Part shown: piece by piece, positions 6,849 through 11,490 of the stretch
Position numbering within the stretch: position 1 is the first letter of the stretch
Layout: each line of letters begins with the position of its first letter
Assembly (NCBI GenBank): GCA_014381385.1
Contig: JACNLR010000140.1
Location: 1-11,490 of the forward strand
DNA length: 11,490 nt
Source of the DNA: Planctomycetota bacterium
GTDB taxonomy: Bacteria > Planctomycetota > Phycisphaerae > Phycisphaerales > SM1A02
Direction: 5' to 3'
The notes under the pieces: generated by a model
Told to the model about the DNA's origin: nothing
What the model saw: only the letters and a program-made list of their open reading frames with translations
Databases searched by the model: none
Made by a program: the position numbers and the translations under genes

Positions 6849-6903
6849 AGTCTTCAATGCTACCATTGCTCCTTTGTGGGGCGTGAACTCCACTTACAAA
6901 TAT

Positions 6904-6960
6904 CTACAGCGCTGTACTCAAAAAAAGCGCCGATTCAAGTTTATTTTTCAGTTGTTGCAT
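6904..6960 (-). CDS. Possible 18-residue leader peptide
   Basis: An ATG at 6960 on the minus strand opens a reading frame for MQQLKNKLESALFLSTAL, ending in TAG 10 nt before the earliest start of the DUF3553-like gene. AAAAGGAG precedes it, but only 2 nt from the ATG, which is tighter than usual. It lies inside the transcript predicted from the promoter at 7001-7009. It is leucine-rich but has no run of one regulatory amino acid, so a classic amino-acid attenuator is not indicated. It may be chance. Confidence 0.25.
   Translation of the reverse strand: MQQLKNKLESALFLSTAL
6905..6916. repeat. 12-bp perfect palindrome TACAGCGCTGTA
   Basis: This uninterrupted palindrome lies between the promoter at 7001-7009 and the DUF3553-like gene, about 56 bp upstream of its chosen ATG and overlapping the end of the possible leader peptide. 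It could be an operator for a dimeric regulator. It could also pair with the AGCGC nearby (6926-6930) as RNA structure. No second copy was noticed in the window. Confidence 0.35.
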
Positions 6961-6981
6961 CACTCCTTTTGTGCGTGCAAC
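6954..6981 (-). promoter_or_regulatory. Leader hairpin displaying a Shine-Dalgarno in its loop
   Basis: On the minus strand GTTGCA (6981-6976) pairs perfectly with TGCAAC (6959-6954). Inside, CAC pairs with GTG, leaving the loop AAAAGGA. The ribosome-binding bases are thus presented in the loop and the following ATG (6960) sits in the base of the stem. It is about 20-45 nt into the predicted transcript. The pairing is seen directly and any regulatory role is inferred. Confidence 0.4.
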
Positions 6982-7000
6982 GCTTCCCCTTGTAGTGAAT

Positions 7001-7009
7001 ATTATAGCA
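7001..7009 (-). promoter_or_regulatory. Perfect extended -10 promoter upstream of the DUF3553-like gene
   Basis: The minus strand reads TGCTATAAT, a full-consensus extended -10 box, with TTTGAA 16 nt upstream as a weak -35 box. It lies in the 161-bp gap after gdhA and points at the DUF3553-like gene, predicting a leader of about 145 nt to the ATG at 6848. It is the best promoter match in the window. The rest of this gap holds the hairpin, the small frame and the palindrome listed separately. Confidence 0.65.
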
Positions 7010-7054
7010 CATATACAGCAAATTCAAAGAAAATAAGTGGTATTCGTTCGTGTT

Positions 7055-8449
7055 TTACACGATTCCCTGTGCAATCATTGCATCGGCAACCTTAACAAAG
7101 CCAGCAATATTAGCTCCGTGAACGTAATTCCCTTCACAACCAAACTCCTTGGCTGCATCAACGCATTGCGTATGGATACTACTCATAATGATACGTAATC
7201 TTGCGTCCACTTCATCGCGCGTCCAATATAAACGCTGGCTCGCTTGTGCCATTTCAAAACCCGAAACGGCTACGCCACCAGCGTTTGCTGCTTTGGCTGG
7301 ACCATAAAGAATACCCGCATCAACAAAAGTGTCTTGCGCAATCGCTGTGCTGGGCATGTTCGCTCCCTCACTGACGAGGTATACGCCATTGCCAAGTAAA
7401 TTCGTTGCATCTACAGCATTAATTTCATTTTGTGTTGCCGATGGAAAAGCGCAATCTGCCTTGACAGACCACATAGGATTATGGTCCAGTGAATCATTGC
7501 GACTGTGAAATTCTGCATTTGGAAATTGCTGCGCATACTCTTCTATTCGGCCTCTGTGATTGTTCTTTAGATGCATGACCCAATCGAGTTTTTCAGCATC
7601 AACACCATCGCCATCAAAAATCCAACCTCCGCTATCTGAAAGCGTAACGACCTTACCGCCCAAATCATTAATCTTTTCTACAGTGTACTGAGCGACATTT
7701 CCAGAACCAGAAACGAGACACGTTTTTCCTTCAAATGTTTCCCCGCGTGTTGCAAGCATATCCGCTGCAAAATACACACAGCCATACCCAGTGGCTTCTG
7801 GACGAATCAAACTTCCGCCCCACTCCAGCCCACGGCCTGTCAAAATTCCAACAAAAGTATTTGTTATCTTTTTATATTCACCAAACATATATCCAATTTC
7901 GCGGCTTCCTACCCCGATGTCACCTGCTGGCACGTCGGTGTCTGGTCCGATGTGCCTAAAGAGTTCCGACATGAATGACTGACAGAACCGCATGACTTCC
8001 CCATCGCTTTTTCCTTTGGGATTAAAGTCAGCTCCACCTTTGCCTCCGCCCATTGGCAAGGTTGTCAAACTATTTTTAAAGACCTGTTCAAAACCAAGGA
8101 ACTTCAATATCGACAAGTTAACCGTTGGGTGAAACCGCAAACCACCCTTGTAGGGGCCAATGGCGCTGTTAAATTCAATTCTATATCCACGATTTACTTT
8201 TACTTCGCCTGCATCATTTACCCATGGAACTCTAAATTGAAATGCACGCTCGGGTTCGACGATTCTACCAAGTATGTTTCCTTGGAGATATTGCGGTTTT
8301 TTCTCCATTACGGCTTCTACGGAAGTAACAACTTCTTGTGCCGCTTGCAGGAATTCCGGTTCGTGAGGATTTGCAGCAGTCAAGGTACCCATGAAGTCTT
8401 TTACGAATTGGCTACCAGCGCGGGCTGAGGTACAGCATGTAGTTGTCAT
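7055..8449 (-). CDS. gdhA: NADP-type glutamate dehydrogenase (hexameric)
   Basis: GdhA reductively aminates 2-oxoglutarate to glutamate with ammonium, the low-affinity nitrogen assimilation route in the cytoplasm. The 464-residue product closely follows E. coli GdhA (447 residues) with a slightly longer N-terminus. It has VEPER (64-68), the substrate-binding block SAIGPYKGGLRFHP (95-108), and PMGGGKGGADF (132-142) with catalytic K137. DVPAGDIGVG (172-181) contains the second catalytic acid D177. The nucleotide fold has GSGNVA (248-253), and S272/D273 in LSDSGG suit NADP. The C-terminal NYVHGANIAGFVKVADAM is diagnostic. It is divergent from tyrA across 76 bp that contains a palindrome. No good Shine-Dalgarno is seen at the chosen ATG. 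No intrinsic terminator is evident after the gene. Confidence 0.97.
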   Translation of the reverse strand: MTTTCCTSARAGSQFVKDFMGTLTAANPHEPEFLQAAQEVVTSVEAVMEKKPQYLQGNILGRIVEPERAFQFRVPWVNDAGEVKVNRGYRIEFNSAIGPYKGGLRFHPTVNLSILKFLGFEQVFKNSLTTLPMGGGKGGADFNPKGKSDGEVMRFCQSFMSELFRHIGPDTDVPAGDIGVGSREIGYMFGEYKKITNTFVGILTGRGLEWGGSLIRPEATGYGCVYFAADMLATRGETFEGKTCLVSGSGNVAQYTVEKINDLGGKVVTLSDSGGWIFDGDGVDAEKLDWVMHLKNNHRGRIEEYAQQFPNAEFHSRNDSLDHNPMWSVKADCAFPSATQNEINAVDATNLLGNGVYLVSEGANMPSTAIAQDTFVDAGILYGPAKAANAGGVAVSGFEMAQASQRLYWTRDEVDARLRIIMSSIHTQCVDAAKEFGCEGNYVHGANIAGFVKVADAMIAQGIV

Positions 8450-8479
8450 ATTGAAGTTTCCAGTTTTCTTGGGTAAGGG

Positions 8480-8493
8480 TGATTACTTAATCA
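8480..8493. promoter_or_regulatory. Palindromic candidate operator between gdhA and tyrA
   Basis: TGATTACTTAATCA has perfect 6-bp arms around a CT spacer. It sits near the middle of the 76-bp divergent region, 13 bp before the putative tyrA -10 box, so it would cover that promoter's -35 zone. The centre is about 37 bp from the gdhA start. A single dimeric regulator could act on both genes. AT-rich palindromes of this size do arise by chance. Confidence 0.4.
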
Positions 8494-8503
8494 GAAGTAA
8501 AGA

Positions 8504-8512
8504 TGGTACCCT
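8504..8512 (+). promoter_or_regulatory. Putative extended -10 promoter of tyrA
   Basis: TGGTACCCT fits the TGnTAnnnT extended -10 pattern and ends 13 nt before the tyrA ATG (8526). The predicted leader is about 6 nt, and no Shine-Dalgarno precedes the ATG. The hexamer TACCCT is a weak match, so confidence is limited. Confidence 0.35.
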
Positions 8513-8525
8513 GTTTACTATTAAA

Positions 8526-9680
8526 ATGGAACATCAAAAGCAATATAATGTAGTTCCCCAAGCTCTCCTACCATTACGGGCTGAAATCGATGCAATTGAC
8601 CACCAAATCCTCGAGCTGTTAGGCAAACGTAACGCTGTAGTCGAAAAAGTTGCAACAGTCAAAAAAGATACCGGATTTGGCATCCGAGATTACCTGAGAG
8701 AAAAAGAGTTACTTCAGGACAGGGGCTCGCTTGCCCAAACAATTGGGCTCAGGAGCGAAGTGATAGAAAGCCTATTCCGTGTCATTTTATGGGCAAGCCG
8801 TGATCGCCAAGCCGCACTTGGCGCTGAAGTGCCACATGAAATGGAAACTAAAACTATTGCCATAATTGGCGGCAACGGCGGCATGGGGCAACTTTTCAAT
8901 CGCCTCTTTGAAGATTTTGGACACACGGTCATTATTGCAGACCTAGGCACAGATTGCTCCAATGCACAGGCAGCGCAACAAGCGGATGTAATTGTGATAG
9001 CCGTACCGATTGCAGTTACATGCAAAGTCATCGAAGAAGTCGCTCCACACTGCAAAGAAGGCGCATTACTACTCGATATCACTTCCACAAAGCAAGAACC
9101 CGTTGAGACAATGCTGGAATGCTTTGCTGGAAGCGTCATCGGAACGCACCCATTGTTTGGTCCAAGCGTACACTCCCTGCAAGGCCAACGTATTGCTGTT
9201 GTCAATGGACGAGACAACGAAAATTGGCACGAATGGCTTTGCAACATTTTGCACGCTCGTGGATTATCCGTCCTTGATACAACCGCACAAGAGCACGACA
9301 AGGCAATGGGGATTGTCCAAGTACTCACACACCAAACAACTGAAGTTCTTGGCAGAACAATTCAACAATTACATGTTGATGTGCTGCGAACGCTCGAGTT
9401 TACATCGCCAATCTACTTGATGGAATTGCTGATGGCTGCTCGGCACTTTGCACAATCCGCAGATTTGTATGCATCCATTCAAATGAGCAATCCCGAGACT
9501 AAAAAAGTACTTGAAGTATTACAAGTTGCGAGCGATGAGTTGCGCGAAGTTGTTCTTACCAAGGACATCGATTCGTTTAGAAAAATTTTCGCAGAAGTAC
9601 ATGCACACTTCGGAGATTTCTCCGAGCAAGCCCTCGAACAATCAAGTTTCCTTATCGACCGCCTAGTTGAACGTGGATAG
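8526..9680 (+). CDS. tyrA: Bifunctional chorismate mutase / prephenate dehydrogenase (T-protein)
   Basis: The 384-residue enzyme converts chorismate to prephenate and then to 4-hydroxyphenylpyruvate for tyrosine synthesis. The AroQ-type mutase domain (about 12-95) keeps R18, R35 and K46, which align with E. coli R11, R28 and K39. The dehydrogenase has an NAD-binding GGNGGMG (115-121), AVPIAVT, LLDITSTK (182-189) and GTHPLFGP with catalytic-type H208. It also has EHDKAM (256-261) and LTH (267-269). The helical end SSPIY-like block (TSPIYLMELLMAARHFAQ) and HFGDFSEQ match E. coli TyrA closely. The ATG at 8526 gives a normal N-terminus. An in-frame ATG at 8391 would add 45 residues read through the gdhA start and is rejected. 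It is divergent from gdhA and ends 17 nt from a convergent small gene. Confidence 0.96.
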   Translation: MEHQKQYNVVPQALLPLRAEIDAIDHQILELLGKRNAVVEKVATVKKDTGFGIRDYLREKELLQDRGSLAQTIGLRSEVIESLFRVILWASRDRQAALGAEVPHEMETKTIAIIGGNGGMGQLFNRLFEDFGHTVIIADLGTDCSNAQAAQQADVIVIAVPIAVTCKVIEEVAPHCKEGALLLDITSTKQEPVETMLECFAGSVIGTHPLFGPSVHSLQGQRIAVVNGRDNENWHEWLCNILHARGLSVLDTTAQEHDKAMGIVQVLTHQTTEVLGRTIQQLHVDVLRTLEFTSPIYLMELLMAARHFAQSADLYASIQMSNPETKKVLEVLQVASDELREVVLTKDIDSFRKIFAEVHAHFGDFSEQALEQSSFLIDRLVERG

Positions 9681-9697
9681 CAGAGAGTGCGCTGGGA

Positions 9698-9937
9698 TTA
9701 CTTCTCGCTAAGTACGGCGCCTTCTTGGGTCGTGTTCACAATTACATCTTTGCCAACAAGATAATCCGCGTCCCAGCCTGCTAAGACATCAAGACGATGC
9801 GTTACGCCCGGGCTATCCTCTATCTCTGCAGCTACATCGAGCAACTTTGTTGTGTCAACCGCCATTGGGGCTTCTGCCGCACTTGCAGGCCAGTGCAGTG
9901 CGACTAAACGCCCATCTAACTTTGTTGTTTCTGTCAT
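9698..9937 (-). CDS. Small hypothetical protein, 79 residues
   Basis: I do not recognise this protein. It is acidic, with no cysteine, membrane segment or signal peptide, and the motif TTKL occurs twice (residues 4-7 and 29-32). The composition (many A, V, D, T) is protein-like and the frame fills the gap between tyrA and moxR exactly. That supports a real gene, though a spurious frame cannot be excluded. Its ATG has no Shine-Dalgarno, and TACAAT ends 6 nt upstream, so transcription would begin at the ATG itself. It converges on tyrA with a 17-nt gap and is divergent from moxR. Confidence 0.55.
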   Translation of the reverse strand: MTETTKLDGRLVALHWPASAAEAPMAVDTTKLLDVAAEIEDSPGVTHRLDVLAGWDADYLVGKDVIVNTTQEGAVLSEK

Positions 9938-9943
9938 AATGGC

Positions 9944-9949
9944 ATTGTA
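9944..9949 (-). promoter_or_regulatory. Putative -10 box giving a leaderless mRNA
   Basis: TACAAT on the minus strand ends 6 nt before the ATG of the 79-residue frame, which places the expected start site on the A of the start codon. TTGCAG lies 19 nt upstream as a poor -35 candidate. Confidence 0.35.
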
Positions 9950-9991
9950 CTACTTTGCACAAAAAAGTCTGCAATTCACAGCGAACCATCG

Positions 9992-9997
9992 TAAAAT
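9992..9997 (+). promoter_or_regulatory. Putative -10 box of the moxR operon
   Basis: TAAAAT ends 18 nt before the moxR ATG, predicting a leader of roughly 11 nt. Only a weak AGG (10008-10010) could serve as a ribosome site. No -35 consensus is visible. Confidence 0.4.
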
Positions 9998-10015
9998 AGA
10001 GGCGTACAGGTCAAT

Positions 10016-11035
10016 ATGACCTATTTAAATCTTATGACTAATCCAACACATACCGACATTCAAGCCCTCGGCGAGCAAGTAGCTAAAACAAGTGAACCGT
10101 TTTCTGAGTTAAAAGAATCTATGCAAACCGTCATCGTCGGACAGGACAACCTCCTGCACCGAATGTTCATCGGTCTACTTGCAAATGGCCATCTTCTCAT
10201 CGAAGGCGTACCGGGACTTGCAAAAACGCTCGCTGTATCTAGTTTAGCCAAGGGCATTAACACCTCGTTCCAACGCTTACAGTTTACGCCCGACCTTCTT
10301 CCCGCTGACTTAACCGGTACGCTTATGTATAGGCAAGACACTGGTGAGTTTGTTGTAAACAAGGGACCTATTTTTTCGAGCATCATCCTTGCTGACGAAA
10401 TCAACCGTGCACCTGCGAAAGTACAATCTGCTTTGCTTGAAGCAATGCAAGAACGGCAAGTAACCATTGGCACAGATACCTTCAAAATGGAAGATCCCTT
10501 CCTTGTCCTTGCAACGATGAACCCCATCGAACAAGAGGGTACCTATCCTCTTCCCGAAGCACAAGTTGACCGTTTCATGATGAAAGTAATCGTCGATTAC
10601 CCAACGCAAGCACAAGAGCGTGAGATTCTTAAGCGCATGGCAACGACGAAGCAAGACACTTCCGTCGCTTGCGTCATGCAGCCAGACGCGATTGCAAAGG
10701 CTCGCGAGTTAATCGATCAAATTTACGTTGACGATAAAATCGCAGATTACATTGTGCAACTTGTGCAAATCACACGCACTCCGGAAAAAGTTTCCCAAGA
10801 ACTTGCAGAATTTGTTGAGTACGGCGCTTCACCTCGTGCAACACTCGCCCTCACGCTTTGCGCAAAAGCGAATGCATTCCTAGATGGCCGAGGGTATGTC
10901 ACGCCGCAAGATGTCAAAGATCTTGCTCATGATGTTCTTCGCCACCGAATAGCAACAACGTATGAAGCAGAAGCCGAAGGCAAAACTTCAGACGACATTG
11001 TTGCTTCAATCGTGGGCTTTGTACCAGTACCCTAA
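10016..11035 (+). CDS. MoxR-family AAA+ ATPase
   Basis: MoxR ATPases act as chaperone-like remodelling factors, usually with a partner carrying a von Willebrand-type domain. The 339-residue product has the full set: VGQ (41-43), Walker A GVPGLAKT (64-71), Walker B LADEIN (125-130), the sensor-1 segment ATMNP (166-170), the arginine-finger region EAQVDRFMM (181-189) and sensor 2 GASPRA (270-275). The AAA_3 core is followed by the helical lid. The length is typical. The ATG at 10016 is used; a second in-frame ATG at 10034 is possible because the first six residues are not conserved in type and no strong Shine-Dalgarno favours either. The DUF58 gene follows after 12 nt, with its ribosome site overlapping this gene's stop, which is the classic moxR-DUF58 operon. 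The target cannot be told from sequence. Confidence 0.95.
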   Translation: MTYLNLMTNPTHTDIQALGEQVAKTSEPFSELKESMQTVIVGQDNLLHRMFIGLLANGHLLIEGVPGLAKTLAVSSLAKGINTSFQRLQFTPDLLPADLTGTLMYRQDTGEFVVNKGPIFSSIILADEINRAPAKVQSALLEAMQERQVTIGTDTFKMEDPFLVLATMNPIEQEGTYPLPEAQVDRFMMKVIVDYPTQAQEREILKRMATTKQDTSVACVMQPDAIAKARELIDQIYVDDKIADYIVQLVQITRTPEKVSQELAEFVEYGASPRATLALTLCAKANAFLDGRGYVTPQDVKDLAHDVLRHRIATTYEAEAEGKTSDDIVASIVGFVPVP

Positions 11036-11039
11036 GGAG
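11034..11039 (+). promoter_or_regulatory. Ribosome binding site of the DUF58 gene
   Basis: AAGGAG overlaps the last two bases of the moxR TAA stop and lies 8 nt before the ATG at 11048. This spacing fixes the start and suggests translational coupling. Confidence 0.75.
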
Positions 11040-11047
11040 CGAACACT

Positions 11048-11490
11048 ATGATTCCCCAAGATCTCCTCAAAAAGGTGCGGCGAATCGAACTTCGAACCTC
11101 TCGACTCGTCGATGATGTTCTTGCTGGCGGATACCACTCTGCCTTCAAGGGACGAGGCATGGAATTTGAAGAAGTTCGCCAATATCAAATCGGGGATGAT
11201 ATTCGCACGATTGACTGGAACGTCTCCGCTCGATTTGGTGAACCATTTGTCAAATTATTCCGCGAAGAACGTGAACTTACTGTCATGCTTGTCGTCGATG
11301 TCAGTGGGTCACAACACTTTGGGACTCAAAAACAGTTCAAAGACGAGTTAGTTGCTGAAATCTGTGCGACACTATCCATTTCTGCAATCAGAAATAACGA
11401 CAAGGTTGGCCTCATCTGTTTTTCAGATCGCATCGAAGCGTACATTCCTCCTAGAAAAGGAACAAAACATGTCCTTCGAGTGATTAGAGA
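11048..11490 (+). CDS. DUF58 domain protein, 3' part beyond the window
   Basis: The first 147 codons are present and the gene runs off the window. My translation starts MIPQDLLKKVRRIEL and shows the DUF58 signature: GGYHSAFKGRGMEFEEVRQY (27-46), then GDDIRTIDWNVSAR (49-62), then FREERELTV (71-79). A von Willebrand-like strand ends in DVSGS (84-88), a MIDAS-type DxSxS metal site. The second half of the vWA-like fold has begun (DKVGLICFSDRIEAYIPPRKGTKH). No transmembrane segment is seen in this part. DUF58 proteins are the usual partners of MoxR ATPases, and the spacing here indicates one operon. Further genes of the cluster (vWA, TPR or BatA-type) may follow beyond the window, but that is only expectation. 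Confidence 0.93.
   Translation, partial: MIPQDLLKKVRRIELRTSRLVDDVLAGGYHSAFKGRGMEFEEVRQYQIGDDIRTIDWNVSARFGEPFVKLFREERELTVMLVVDVSGSQHFGTQKQFKDELVAEICATLSISAIRNNDKVGLICFSDRIEAYIPPRKGTKHVLRVIR

Noticed and set aside
6849..6893. GTG start at 6893 for the DUF3553-like gene
   Set aside because: It adds 15 residues that do not look like part of the domain and has no ribosome site. The ATG at 6866 remains possible but its AAAGGAG is only 2 nt away.
6919..6932. GGCGC followed by seven T on the minus strand as a terminator
   Set aside because: No GC-rich stem precedes the T-run. The GCGCT can only pair with downstream bases, so it is not an intrinsic terminator.
6508..7095. 195-codon plus-strand frame opposite the DUF3553-like gene and the end of gdhA
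   Set aside because: It crosses two minus-strand genes and their promoter region and shows no recognisable domain.
8391..8525. Upstream in-frame ATG that would add 45 residues to TyrA
   Set aside because: The extension overlaps the gdhA start region antisense, passes through the putative promoter and palindrome, and is not part of the chorismate mutase fold. The ATG at 8526 gives the expected N-terminus.
8714..9328. 204-codon minus-strand frame opposite tyrA
   Set aside because: It is antisense to a well-supported enzyme, with serine/cysteine-rich composition typical of shadow frames.
1..11490. Defence system, phage, transposon, CRISPR or tRNA
   Set aside because: No transposase, integrase, nuclease cluster, repeat array or cloverleaf pattern was found. 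The MoxR-DUF58 pair is a common housekeeping-type operon and alone is not evidence of a defence island.

Overview
The window is an ordinary, densely packed bacterial chromosome segment with moderate GC, short intergenic gaps and frequent strand switches. I see no mobile element, phage gene, CRISPR array, tRNA or rRNA. The best lineage clue is the 140-residue protein at 2789-3211. It matches my memory of the Minf_1886-type conserved hypothetical family known from Planctomycetes and Verrucomicrobia. Small zinc-ribbon membrane proteins and OmpA-type lipoproteins with a coiled-coil stalk also fit a planctomycete, perhaps near Phycisphaerae. This placement is inference, not proof.

Layout. 55-1524 (+) is ffh, the signal recognition particle GTPase, converging on a two-gene minus-strand unit: the Minf_1886-like gene (2789-3211) followed after 12 nt by an AI-2E/PerM-family membrane protein (1562-2776). 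A metal-dependent amidohydrolase (3306-4460, -) is divergent from an OmpA-domain lipoprotein (4564-5391, +). A good intrinsic terminator follows the lipoprotein gene, and its T-run merges into the -10 box of a small zinc-ribbon/transmembrane gene (5468-5713, +). A coiled-coil gene (5816-6202, +) comes next. It converges on a gene with a DUF3553-like N-terminus (6231-6848, -), which has a clear promoter and a structured leader. gdhA (NADP-type glutamate dehydrogenase, 7055-8449, -) is divergent from tyrA (fused chorismate mutase/prephenate dehydrogenase, 8526-9680, +). A 79-residue orphan (9698-9937, -) converges on tyrA. A MoxR AAA+ ATPase (10016-11035, +) and the start of a DUF58 protein (11048 to the window end) form a classic operon.

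How the genes relate. MoxR and DUF58 form one ATPase/von-Willebrand-like unit. gdhA and tyrA share a 76-bp divergent promoter region with a 14-bp palindrome, so glutamate and tyrosine metabolism may be co-regulated. Most other neighbours look functionally independent.

The most unusual signal is in the control regions. Several genes have a -10-like box only 6-13 nt before the start codon and no Shine-Dalgarno sequence, which suggests leaderless or nearly leaderless mRNAs. Genes with longer leaders (the OmpA lipoprotein) or in internal operon positions (DUF58) do carry good Shine-Dalgarno sites. A second point of interest is the leader before the DUF3553-like gene, with a hairpin that displays a ribosome-binding site, an 18-codon reading frame and a 12-bp palindrome. 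I found no clearly new multi-gene system.
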